Source of the DNA: Phycisphaeraceae bacterium
GTDB taxonomy: Bacteria > Planctomycetota > Phycisphaerae > Phycisphaerales > Phycisphaeraceae
Assembly: GCA_028281215.1 (NCBI GenBank)
Contig: JANQKH010000072.1
Coordinates: 1 to 12,439, forward strand
DNA length: 12,439 bases
Direction of reading: 5' to 3'
Below, piece after piece: positions 6,754 to 12,439 of the stretch. How positions within the stretch are numbered: position 1 is the stretch's first letter; the number at the start of each line of letters is the position of its first letter. A program made the position numbers and the translations under genes. The notes under the pieces were generated by a model. That model searched no databases. It saw only the letters and a program-made list of their open reading frames with translations, and was not told where the DNA came from.

Positions 6754-6791
6754 AAAGTCAACACCAGCCGCCAACACACCGAATCCAGTCA

Positions 6792-6808
6792 GTCGCATCA
6801 CTTGCGAC
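6792..6808. terminator. small hairpin between convergent gcvH and PQQ-like gene
   Basis: This is a perfect 6-bp stem, GTCGCA/TGCGAC, with a five-base loop TCACT, lying 38 bases after gcvH and 31 bases beyond the stop of the convergent gene. Neither side has a U-tract, so it is only a possible shared 3'-end structure. Confidence 0.25.
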
Positions 6809-6839
6809 GCGCTCCCCTCCTCCAATCACACTTCACCCC

Positions 6840-8267
6840 TCAATCCCGCAAACCCAACTTCCCCGCCAGGTCGTAACACACCAACCCGTCCGGCAACCGG
6901 AGAATCATCTTCCCGCCAACCAGCGCCGGTGATGCGCATCGCAACGGCTGCAACTTACCCACCTTTTGCGCCTTGCGCGATTCATGCACTTCTGTCGACG
7001 CAATCACCGCGCCGTCATCCAGTCGTCCTTCCATGATTGGCTTAAACGCCGACGGGTCGGCGGAGAACCACAGCGCACCTTCCAGTGCGTAACACACCTT
7101 GCCGTCAGCCGCGACCAACGACGTGTATTCCGGTCGACGCCGATTCAGTAGCGTCGTCCATTTCTCGGCGCCTGATTTCAGTTCCACACAGGCGAGTCGG
7201 CGTTCACCCTGCACGTACACATGACCGTCCACCACCACCGGGCTCGAACCTTTGTCGGCGCAACCGTGATAGGTCCAAAGTTCCTTCGCGCCGCTGGGCT
7301 GAATGCGGTAGCAACGCAAGCCACCACGCCGGCTTCGGCCGTAGGTCACCAACACGTCGGCGCCGTCGAGTTGGGTGAGCACCGGCGTCGCGTTGGTCGC
7401 ATCGCTGTCCACCCGCCAAAGTTCCTTGCCGGTCCGCGGCCCAAGACAAACCGTGTCGTTACCGCCGGCGTTGACGATGATGTATGACTTGCCCCCATGC
7501 CGCCATACGATCGGACTCGTGTGCGTGCCGCGATGGTCTTTCACATCGCCTTCCCAGATGATGCCGCCCTTGTTCGCATCGAGTCCGAAAAGGTGACCAC
7601 AGTGCGCCACCGCCACGCCGTCCGCGATGGCAAACGACGACATCATGAACTGATCACGAAACTCGCCGGGCAGTTTCGTTTCCCATACCACGTCGCCTGA
7701 TTTCGCATCAAGGCACCGCGCGACGAATCCCGCACCCAGGAAATACAACTTCTCATCATGCACCGCAATCGTGCCCGACTGCACAAACCGTGTGTAGATC
7801 GACTTGATGCTCTTCTTCCAGACCGTCTTGCCGTTGGCAAGATCGATGCAGTAAACCACTTCGGTGAATCGATACGCCTTGCCGCGCGCTTCATCTTCGT
7901 CGCGGCGGTTCTTTTCGTACTCTTCGTACTCCTTCGGCGTCAGGTGCCCGCGTTTGTCGGGTGGAATCCACGGATACTTCGGCTTGCCCAATTGTTTGAG
8001 CTGCTCGCGCTGATGGGCGAACAGATACACCCGGCCGTTCGACACCACCGGACTGCCCCACCCGCCTTCACGGCCGGAAGGGATCTTCTCACTTTGCCAG
8101 ATCGGCTTGAGCACACCGTCGGGCTTGACCGCCGTCAGCGCCGGCGATTTCAGATCCACACCGTCCCGATGCGGCCCGCGCCACTGCGACCATTCCCCCT
8201 TGGCGATCCAAACCTGGCTCGTCATCGCTGTCAGCACCAACATCCACGTCCAAGTCCTGCCACGCAT
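6840..8267 (-). CDS. secreted PQQ-like beta-propeller repeat protein, second copy
   Basis: This encodes 475 residues with a signal peptide (MRGRTW, then a hydrophobic core WMLVLTAMTSQVWI, cleavage likely near AKG at residue 24). The mature N-terminus WSQWRGPHRDG repeats the W-x-R-G-P-x-x-D-G motif of the other propeller protein. Blade motifs include DLANGKTVWKK, DAKSGDVVWET, DANKGGIIWEG, GPRTGKELWRV and ELKSGAEKWTT, giving seven to eight blades. An acidic/basic insertion (about 98-122, PDKRGHLTPKEYEEYEKNRRDEDEARGK, interrupted here for description) sits between the first blades and is absent from the first copy. Function is unknown; a periplasmic or surface location is likely. A GGAG Shine-Dalgarno (8277-8280) lies 9 bases before the ATG. 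It is divergent from the hydrolase gene across 117 bases. Confidence 0.9.
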   Translation of the reverse strand: MRGRTWTWMLVLTAMTSQVWIAKGEWSQWRGPHRDGVDLKSPALTAVKPDGVLKPIWQSEKIPSGREGGWGSPVVSNGRVYLFAHQREQLKQLGKPKYPWIPPDKRGHLTPKEYEEYEKNRRDEDEARGKAYRFTEVVYCIDLANGKTVWKKSIKSIYTRFVQSGTIAVHDEKLYFLGAGFVARCLDAKSGDVVWETKLPGEFRDQFMMSSFAIADGVAVAHCGHLFGLDANKGGIIWEGDVKDHRGTHTSPIVWRHGGKSYIIVNAGGNDTVCLGPRTGKELWRVDSDATNATPVLTQLDGADVLVTYGRSRRGGLRCYRIQPSGAKELWTYHGCADKGSSPVVVDGHVYVQGERRLACVELKSGAEKWTTLLNRRRPEYTSLVAADGKVCYALEGALWFSADPSAFKPIMEGRLDDGAVIASTEVHESRKAQKVGKLQPLRCASPALVGGKMILRLPDGLVCYDLAGKLGLRD

Positions 8268-8384
8268 ATTGATTCACTCCACAAAAGGTAGAGTCGTAGT
8301 GTACCCGGATCGGCTCGCACGGAGCCAGCGCGGCGGTAAACTGCATTGGCTTCACCTATTCAAAGGGAACAGAAAGGATATTGC

Positions 8385-9167
8385 ATGTCTCGATACGCTT
8401 GCCCGTGGATTGCCTGCCTGACACTCGTATTCGCAACGCCGGTTGCATTCTCTCAACGCAATCAATCCAAAGCGCCCACCAACAGCAAGCACTATGACAA
8501 GCACGCCTTCAAAGCCAAGGACGGTACAGCCATCGATTGCTGGCTGATGAAACCCGCCAACATCGAAGAAGGAAAAACGTATCCGTTGGTACTCGCCTTG
8601 CACGGCCGGGGTGGGAACACGACCGCCGCCACTGTGCTCGGCAGCGCGACGATGCGCCGCAAGTATCCATGCTTCGTGCTCGCGCCGGCATCGACCCGCG
8701 CCGGTGTCTGGGCCCTGCCGCGCGACTTCGCCAAACTCAAAGGCAAACAGATGCTGCCGGCGGCGCTGGAAGCGCTGGAGTTCGTCAAAACCAAACATCC
8801 GATCGACGCCGACCGCGTCTACGTCACCGGCCAATCGATGGGCGGGTTCGGTTCGTTCGGCGCCATCGCGTTGAGCCCGAAAACGTTTGCGGCAGCGGTA
8901 CCGATCTGCGGCGGCTGGAGCGCCAAAGACGCCGACAAAATGAAGAACGTGCCCATCTGGGTCTTTCACGGCGACGCCGACAGAACCGTCCCCGTCGAGC
9001 GCAGCCGGACGATGATCGAAGCGATCAAGAAGGCAGGCGGGCAACCGAAGTACACTGAATACAAAGGCGTCGGCCACAACAGTTGGTCGAAGGCGTACAA
9101 CGACGACGAAACGTGGAAGTGGATGTTTGCGCAAACGCGCAAGAAGAAATCCGCGCAGCATCGATAA
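8385..9167 (+). CDS. secreted alpha/beta hydrolase (esterase / PHB-depolymerase-like)
   Basis: This encodes 260 residues with a signal peptide (MSRYACPWIACLTLVFATPVAFSQ, cut near residue 23-24). The alpha/beta-hydrolase fold is clear: the oxyanion-hole strand PLVLALHGRGGN (residues 67-78), the nucleophile elbow GQSMGG with Ser151, the acid Asp199 in HGDADRTVPV and the base His231 in GVGHNSW. The type resembles the dienelactone hydrolase / LpqC / PHB depolymerase-like peptidase-S9-related esterases that planctomycetes carry in numbers. The likely substrate is an ester, perhaps on a polysaccharide, but it cannot be named. An AAGGA Shine-Dalgarno (8374-8378) sits 6 bases before the ATG. An upstream in-frame TTG at 8346 would spoil the signal peptide and is rejected. 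Confidence 0.9.
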   Translation: MSRYACPWIACLTLVFATPVAFSQRNQSKAPTNSKHYDKHAFKAKDGTAIDCWLMKPANIEEGKTYPLVLALHGRGGNTTAATVLGSATMRRKYPCFVLAPASTRAGVWALPRDFAKLKGKQMLPAALEALEFVKTKHPIDADRVYVTGQSMGGFGSFGAIALSPKTFAAAVPICGGWSAKDADKMKNVPIWVFHGDADRTVPVERSRTMIEAIKKAGGQPKYTEYKGVGHNSWSKAYNDDETWKWMFAQTRKKKSAQHR

Positions 9168-9172
9168 AGAAA

Positions 9173-9209
9173 AACCCGGTGACGCTGTGAATCACAGTAT
9201 CACCGGGTT
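9173..9209 (-). terminator. intrinsic terminator between pnp and the hydrolase gene
   Basis: A perfect 10-bp stem AACCCGGTGA/TCACCGGGTT encloses a second perfect 6-bp dyad, CTGTGA-A-TCACAG, so nearly the whole 37-base element is self-complementary. On the minus strand it is followed by a T-rich run (GGGTTTTTCTTT), which makes it the terminator of pnp. In the + direction it lies 5 bases beyond the hydrolase stop and may also serve that gene, though only a short GTTGAGTTTC follows. Confidence 0.85.
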
Positions 9210-9244
9210 GAGTTTCATCTGACTGATGTATCACGCGACGCCGA

Positions 9245-11404
9245 TCACTCCGCACCGACCGTTTCGCCCTCTTCCGCATTCGCTTCCGCCTGCTCGGCGA
9301 GTACGGCGCGGCGGGAGAGTTTCACGCGGCCCTGGTCATCGATGTTGATGACCTTGACTTCCACTTCGTCGCCGACCTGCACGATGTCCTGCACGTTCTT
9401 GACGAAGCCCTCGTCCAGTTCGGAGATGTGGCACAGGCCGTCCTGCCCCGGGGCGACTTCGATGAACGCGCCGAAGTCTTTGATCGTCGCAACCTTGCCG
9501 GTGTAGTTCTGGCCGACCTTGAGTTCGGCACACATGGCTTCGATCTGGGCAATCGCTTTTTCGGCTTTGCCGGAACCGACGGCTGAAACAAAGATCGTGC
9601 CGTCTTCTTCGATTTCGATTTTGGCGCCGGTGTCTTCCTCGAGGCCACGGATGGTCTTGCCCCCGGGGCCGATGAGCTTGCCGATCTTGTCCGGCGAAAT
9701 GTGCGTGACGAGCATGCGCGGCGCGTAGTCGCTCAGTTCCTTGCGCGGCTCGGGAATGCAGGCTTCGATCTTGTCAATCAGCGTCAGTCGCGTGGCCTTG
9801 GCGAGTTCAAACGTCTTCTTGATCTGTTCGATGTTCAGGCCGCGAATTTTCAGATCGAGCTGAATCGCAGTGATGCCTTCACGTGTGCCGGTGACTTTGA
9901 AGTCCATGTCGCCGAAGTGGTCTTCTTCGCCTTGAATGTCGACGAGGTAGACTTCCTGATCGCCTTCACCGACGAGACCGATGCTGATGCCGGCGACGGG
10001 CGCCTTGATCGGCACACCGGCGTCCATCATCGCAAGCGTGCCGCCGGTGGCGCTGGCCATCGAAGACGAACCGTTGGATTCCATAATGTCGCTGACCAGA
10101 CGAACTGTGTACGGGAAATCTTCCACCGCAGGCAACACCGGCGCGAGGGCGCGCTCGGCCAGTTTGCCGTGGCCGATCTCGCGTCGGCCGGGACCGGTGA
10201 TGCGCTTGGCTTCACCAACGGAGAACGGCGGGAAGTTGTAGTGCAGGTAGAACTTTTCGCTGTATTCATCACCGAGACCGTCGACGATCTGTTCATCTTT
10301 GCCGGTGCCAAGCGTGGCCGTGACGATGGACTGCGTTTCACCACGGGTAAACAACGCCGAGCCGTGCGTGCGCGGCAGGATACTCACTTCGCAATCGATC
10401 TGGCGCAGGTCAGCGGGCGTGCGACCGTCGCTTCGGCTGCCGTTGAGAATGTTCTGGCGGACGAGCACTTCTTCCACGTCGTGCATCGCGTTTTTGGCGT
10501 GCTTGACGTTGTTCTGCCAATTGCGGACCTGGATGTAAGTCGCGTCTTCCCCGGGCTCGGGGTACGCCGAGGCGAGAAAGTTTTTCTTCGCTTCACGGAC
10601 GGCTTCCTGACGGTCCAGTTTCGTGCCTTCCTTGGTCAGCGCAGCGTGGAGCGGGTCGGTCAACTCAGCGTTGACCTTGTCCAGAATCTCTTGCGGCGGC
10701 AGATCCAGATTCGGCTCCATCTTCGGCTTGCCGGCTTTCTCCACCAGTTCGCTGATCAAACCTACCACCTGCTTGATGTGTTGATGGCCGAACTCAATCG
10801 CAGCGACCATATCGTCTTCGCCAATCTCGTAAGCGCCGACTTCAATCATGTTCAAGCCGTCTTCGTGACCGCAAAGCAGCAGGTCAAGATCACTGAACTC
10901 CGCTTGCGCGGCCGTGGGCATGATGACCAGTTCGCCATCGACACGACCCACGCGGACATTACCGATCGGGCCTTGGAACGGGATCGGGCTGATCGACAGC
11001 GCCGCAGCAGCGGCAATACCGGCGAGCACGTCCGGCTCGTTCTGGCCATCGGCAGCCATCACCCAGCACTGAATCTGCACTTCGTCGAAGTAGCCTTTGG
11101 GAAACAGCGGCCGAATCGGTCGGTCGATGTTTCGCATCGTCAGAATTTCTTTTTGATTGGGCGCGCCTTCACGTTTGCGGAAGCCGCCGGGGAATTTGCC
11201 CGCGGCGCTGAGTTTTTCACGGTAGTCGACGGTCAGCGGGAAAAAGTCAATGCCCGGACGCGGGTCGGCATGGACGGCGGTGCCGAGCACGACTGTTTCA
11301 CCGTACTGCACGAGCACGGAGCCGGCCGCCTGCTTGGCCACCTTGCCTGTTTCGATCGATAGGGTGCGACCACCGATTTCGGTTTCTACGCGTGTCACCT
11401 GCAT
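9245..11404 (-). CDS. pnp: polyribonucleotide nucleotidyltransferase (PNPase)
   Basis: This encodes 719 residues, normal for bacterial PNPase (E. coli 711). It is a phosphorolytic 3'-to-5' exoribonuclease and the core of RNA turnover, often in complex with RNase E or a helicase. Domains in order are the first RNase PH fold (about 10-145, with FFPLTVDYREK and GGFRKREG), the helical linker (about 235-310), the catalytic second RNase PH fold (about 325-550), KH (565-625, GPGGK at 579-583) and S1 (634-702). Catalytic residues are visible in GSSS (445-448) and in D-H-F-G-D-M-D (D495, D501), matching E. coli Ser437-439, Asp486 and Asp492. A short acidic tail follows S1. ATG 11404 is preceded by GAGGA (11413-11417) at 8 bases; the TTG at 11410 would be too close. 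It lies downstream of rpsO, as in many bacteria. Confidence 0.98.
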   Translation of the reverse strand: MQVTRVETEIGGRTLSIETGKVAKQAAGSVLVQYGETVVLGTAVHADPRPGIDFFPLTVDYREKLSAAGKFPGGFRKREGAPNQKEILTMRNIDRPIRPLFPKGYFDEVQIQCWVMAADGQNEPDVLAGIAAAAALSISPIPFQGPIGNVRVGRVDGELVIMPTAAQAEFSDLDLLLCGHEDGLNMIEVGAYEIGEDDMVAAIEFGHQHIKQVVGLISELVEKAGKPKMEPNLDLPPQEILDKVNAELTDPLHAALTKEGTKLDRQEAVREAKKNFLASAYPEPGEDATYIQVRNWQNNVKHAKNAMHDVEEVLVRQNILNGSRSDGRTPADLRQIDCEVSILPRTHGSALFTRGETQSIVTATLGTGKDEQIVDGLGDEYSEKFYLHYNFPPFSVGEAKRITGPGRREIGHGKLAERALAPVLPAVEDFPYTVRLVSDIMESNGSSSMASATGGTLAMMDAGVPIKAPVAGISIGLVGEGDQEVYLVDIQGEEDHFGDMDFKVTGTREGITAIQLDLKIRGLNIEQIKKTFELAKATRLTLIDKIEACIPEPRKELSDYAPRMLVTHISPDKIGKLIGPGGKTIRGLEEDTGAKIEIEEDGTIFVSAVGSGKAEKAIAQIEAMCAELKVGQNYTGKVATIKDFGAFIEVAPGQDGLCHISELDEGFVKNVQDIVQVGDEVEVKVINIDDQGRVKLSRRAVLAEQAEANAEEGETVGAE

Positions 11405-11532
11405 GTTCAAAATCCTCTGGAATATGGAGATTCCCCATCGCCGTCATTCACAGACCGCCTGCGCATGACTTGTCGTCTGACATTCCAATTTCAGCACATC
11501 GATGGAACCGGCCTTGAACAGACCCAGAGAAC

Positions 11533-11626
11533 AGGGAGATTGGTGTTCGAGTCGGGAAGTGTCGGACATTCGCACGAATTTGCGAAGTCCCAACTTCCGG
11601 GGGGAACGGCTCGGGCACCAAGCCCT
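11533..11626 (-). promoter_or_regulatory. long imperfect hairpin in the pnp leader
   Basis: Read in pnp sense, the arms pair in six consecutive blocks: AGGG/CCCT, TTGGTG/CACCAA, CGAG/CTCG, GGAAGT/ACTTCC, GGAC/GTCC and TTCGCA/TGCGAA, closed by an AATTCG loop. That is 30 Watson-Crick pairs over 94 bases, with small internal loops and one asymmetric loop of 11 versus 3. Length and irregularity suit an RNase III substrate. Pairing was worked out by eye; no folding energy was computed. Confidence 0.6.
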
Positions 11627-11645
11627 CTGTTGATGGGTCCGCCTT

Positions 11646-11665
11646 CCTGATCAACGCTGATCAGG
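11646..11665 (-). promoter_or_regulatory. perfect 8-bp hairpin in the pnp leader
   Basis: The stem CCTGATCA/TGATCAGG has no mismatch and a 4-base loop, GCGT in pnp sense. No U-run follows, so it is not a terminator. It stands 19 bases upstream of the long duplex. Confidence 0.55.
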
Positions 11666-11689
11666 TCAGGTCGGGTTTCTTGCCTGTTC

Positions 11690-11714
11690 CCCAATGGTTG
11701 TAGAAACCATTGGG
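11690..11714 (-). promoter_or_regulatory. perfect 10-bp hairpin in the pnp leader
   Basis: The stem CCCAATGGTT/AACCATTGGG has no mismatch and a TCTAC loop in pnp sense. The downstream bases (GGAACAGGCAAG) lack a U-tract, so it is not an intrinsic terminator. It could be an RNA stability or protein-binding element. Confidence 0.6.
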
Positions 11715-11734
11715 TTGAGCTTCTTGAGGTTTAG

Positions 11735-11785
11735 TCGGCCAAACGGGCCGAATTGGTCCAAACTGGCCCAGCCGGTTGGAACCAA
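11735..11785 (-). promoter_or_regulatory. two abutting hairpins directly after the rpsO terminator
   Basis: At 11753-11785, two 15-base arms (TTGGTTCCAACCGGC and GCCAGTTTGGACCAA in pnp sense) pair across a TGG loop at 13 of 15 positions, one being G-U. One base further on, 11735-11751 forms TCGGCC/GGCCGA with a CGTTT loop. The two stems could stack coaxially. The first begins 1 base beyond the U-run of the rpsO terminator. Confidence 0.55.
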
Positions 11786-11786
11786 C

Positions 11787-11812
11787 AAAAAAGGCCTGCC
11801 CATGCAGACCTT
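11787..11812 (-). terminator. intrinsic terminator of rpsO
   Basis: In rpsO sense, AAGGTCTGC pairs with GCAGGCCTT (9 bp, one G-U) around an ATGG loop and is followed directly by T6, then GTTGG. It starts 9 bases after the rpsO stop. It would attenuate rather than abolish read-through if pnp depends on the rpsO promoter. Confidence 0.85.
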
Positions 11813-11821
11813 GATTCAATC

Positions 11822-12091
11822 TTATTTGCGCAGGCCGAGTTTCTTAATCAGGGCCAGGTAGCTTTCGCGGTTCGTCCGCCGCAGGAAACGGAGCAGGCGA
11901 TTGCGACGGGAAACCATGCCGAGCAGGCCGCGACGCGACGCGTGATCGTGCTTGTGAGCGGCAAAATGACTGTGCAGGGTGTTGATCCGCTCGGTGAGAA
12001 TGGCGATCTGCACCTCCGGCGAACCGGTGTCCTTGTCGGAGCGCTGGTTTTCACCGATGACCTGCGATTTCTTTTCGGCCGTAATGCTCAT
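11822..12091 (-). CDS. rpsO: 30S ribosomal protein S15
   Basis: This encodes 89 residues, exactly the usual S15 length. S15 binds the central domain of 16S rRNA (helices 20-22) early in 30S assembly and forms bridge B4. The conserved blocks are DTGSPEVQIAILTERI (residues 21-36), HxKDxxSRRGLL seen here as HKHDHASRRGLLGMV, and RRNRLLRFLRR before the terminal YLALIKKLGLRK. The DTGS and H-D/SRRG elements that contact the rRNA three-way junction are intact. The in-frame extension to 12391 has no S15 similarity and overlaps the prmC end. The Shine-Dalgarno is weak (ACGAGC). Many bacteria control rpsO by S15 binding to its own leader; a terminator-like hairpin precedes the gene here. Confidence 0.98.
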   Translation of the reverse strand: MSITAEKKSQVIGENQRSDKDTGSPEVQIAILTERINTLHSHFAAHKHDHASRRGLLGMVSRRNRLLRFLRRTNRESYLALIKKLGLRK

Positions 12092-12114
12092 GTCGTTTGC
12101 TCGTAACCAATTGT

Positions 12115-12128
12115 CAAGCCAAGGCTTG
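12115..12128 (-). promoter_or_regulatory. short dyad upstream of the rpsO start
   Basis: CAAGCC-TT-GGCTTG is a near-perfect palindrome lying 23 bases before ATG 12091. As a 5-bp stem with a 4-base loop it might present or mask the ribosome-binding region. The evidence is the symmetry alone. Confidence 0.3.
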
Positions 12129-12132
12129 CGAT

Positions 12133-12166
12133 AAAAACAAACCCGCTGCGGCACAGAGCCGCCGGG
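12133..12166 (-). terminator. terminator-like hairpin in the rpsO leader (possible attenuator)
   Basis: In rpsO sense, CCCG-GCGGC pairs with GCCGC-AG-CGGG (9 GC-rich pairs, one 2-base bulge, loop TCTGT) and is followed at once by TTTGTTTTT. That is a typical intrinsic terminator. It lies downstream of the predicted rpsO promoter and 42 bases before the ATG. It could end read-through transcripts from prmC, attenuate rpsO, or both. Confidence 0.65.
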
Positions 12167-12179
12167 CTGGGAATCGAGG

Positions 12180-12208
12180 ATTTTAGCAATCCGCATCACA
12201 GATGGCAA
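12180..12208 (-). promoter_or_regulatory. rpsO promoter with extended -10
   Basis: On the minus strand TTGCCA (12208-12203, five of six to the consensus) and TAAAAT (12185-12180, five of six) are 17 bases apart, and TGC directly precedes the -10 box. This is the best promoter in the window. The predicted start near 12173 gives a leader of about 80 bases. Confidence 0.65.
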
Positions 12209-12263
12209 ACCGTGTTGCAGGCGTTGGATAGAGCGCATTCGATTCGGGCGGCACTGCGGCCAC

Positions 12264-12439
12264 TCAGATTGGAACAGGGCCGTCCGCGACCAACACGCGC
12301 GGCAGCGCTTCGTGATCCGCCAAGACCTGCCCGTTTCGCCAGCCCGCCTTCTTTGCCATTTCCAAGACGGTTTGTTTTTGCGACGCGGCAATCTCCATCA
12401 CCAATTGCCCCGGCTCTTCGAGTAGCGACGCAAAAACAA
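12264..12439 (-). CDS. prmC: C-terminal end of a PrmC/HemK-like release factor glutamine methyltransferase
   Basis: The last 57 codons of a gene that enters from the right edge of the window end in a TGA. The frame reads LLEEPGQLVMEIAASQ, then TVLEMAKKAGW, ADHEALPRVLVA. This matches the end of PrmC, where a strand of the type G-x-L-x-x-E-I is followed by Q-x-x-x-V-x-x-L, a G-bearing turn, and D-x-x-x-x-x-R-V-x-x-A. PrmC N5-methylates the glutamine of the GGQ motif in RF1 and RF2. The catalytic NPPY motif would lie outside the window, so a different class I methyltransferase cannot be excluded. The 172 bases to rpsO hold the rpsO promoter and leader. The usual partner prfA, if adjacent, would be beyond the window. 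Confidence 0.6.
   Translation of the reverse strand, partial: VFASLLEEPGQLVMEIAASQKQTVLEMAKKAGWRNGQVLADHEALPRVLVADGPVPI

Larger units (their letters stand above)
11405..11821 (-). promoter_or_regulatory. rpsO-pnp interval: structured pnp leader
   Basis: These 417 bases hold no credible gene; short open frames on both strands resemble nothing. In pnp sense the order is the rpsO terminator, four compact hairpins (11753-11785, 11735-11751, 11690-11714, 11646-11665), a long imperfect duplex (11533-11626), about 100 bases with little structure, a small GGAAT/ATTCC hairpin (11419-11434) and the Shine-Dalgarno. I found no convincing promoter for pnp here. Known biology: in E. coli a pnp-leader stem-loop cut by RNase III mediates PNPase autoregulation. 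A similar role here is inference from gene order and structure. Confidence 0.6.

Noticed and set aside
8311..8325. Small dyad GGCTC-GCACG-GAGCC between the divergent PQQ-like and hydrolase genes
   Set aside because: Five pairs in GC-rich DNA are expected by chance, and no promoter element is positioned to make it an operator.
8352..9161. 269-codon open frame opposite the hydrolase gene
   Set aside because: The + strand has a signal peptide, ribosome-binding site and catalytic triad; the antisense translation resembles nothing.
9701..11362. 553-codon open frame opposite pnp
   Set aside because: It is a codon-bias shadow of the unmistakable pnp gene: its translation is rich in Val, Phe, Asp and Arg, with no recognisable domain.
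11545..11553. GTTCGAGTC resembling a tRNA T-loop
   Set aside because: The flanking bases do not form a T-stem, and no acceptor or anticodon arm can be drawn on either strand. The sequence is part of the long pnp-leader duplex.
12092..12391. In-frame upstream extension of rpsO
   Set aside because: It would run through the rpsO promoter, the terminator-like hairpin and the end of prmC; S15 homologues start at MSIT.
12372..12439. 11-base inverted repeat TTGTTTTTGCG / CGCAAAAACAA
   Set aside because: Both arms lie in the prmC coding sequence and encode ordinary residues of the family. No mobile-element context is visible, and the second arm abuts the window end.

Overview
The window looks like a chromosomal segment of a free-living Gram-negative bacterium, most likely a member of the Planctomycetota. 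This is inferred from the gene mix: two secreted PQQ-type beta-propeller proteins that begin with the W-x-R-G-P-x-x-D-G motif common in that phylum, a BNR-repeat protein, a membrane-anchored FHA protein, an ankyrin-repeat protein and a secreted esterase-like hydrolase, interspersed with single housekeeping genes on moderately GC-rich DNA. No mobile element, CRISPR array, defence system or secondary-metabolite cluster is visible.

Layout. 1-763 (+): the C-terminal end of a BNR/sialidase-like repeat protein, a 234-base gene-free stretch and a 68-residue two-helix membrane protein. 829-4473 (-): in transcription order, a secreted PQQ-like propeller protein, a LURP-one/scramblase-like protein, the enoyl-ACP reductase FabI and a CoA-binding Rossmann protein. 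An inverted pair of REP-like palindromes lies between the first two. 4608-5153 (+): an ankyrin-repeat protein. 5211-6236 (-): an FHA protein with one transmembrane helix. 6373-6753 (+): the glycine cleavage H protein GcvH with a good promoter. 6840-8267 (-): a second PQQ-like propeller protein. 8385-9167 (+): a secreted alpha/beta hydrolase, which converges on pnp at a nested-dyad terminator. 9245-12439 (-): the prmC (3' end) - rpsO - pnp block.

How the genes fit together. Most transcription units are short, with one or two genes, and appear to be driven by their own promoters. Several candidate -10 boxes are preceded by TGC. The clearest functional unit is rpsO-pnp, ordered as in Escherichia coli. 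A good intrinsic terminator follows rpsO. The 417-base interval before pnp is packed with potential RNA hairpins, including one long imperfect duplex, which recalls the RNase III-processed, PNPase-autoregulated pnp leader of E. coli. A second terminator-like hairpin lies between a strong predicted promoter and rpsO, so rpsO may be controlled by attenuation. These two untranslated regions are the most interesting parts of the window. No clearly novel multi-gene system was found.
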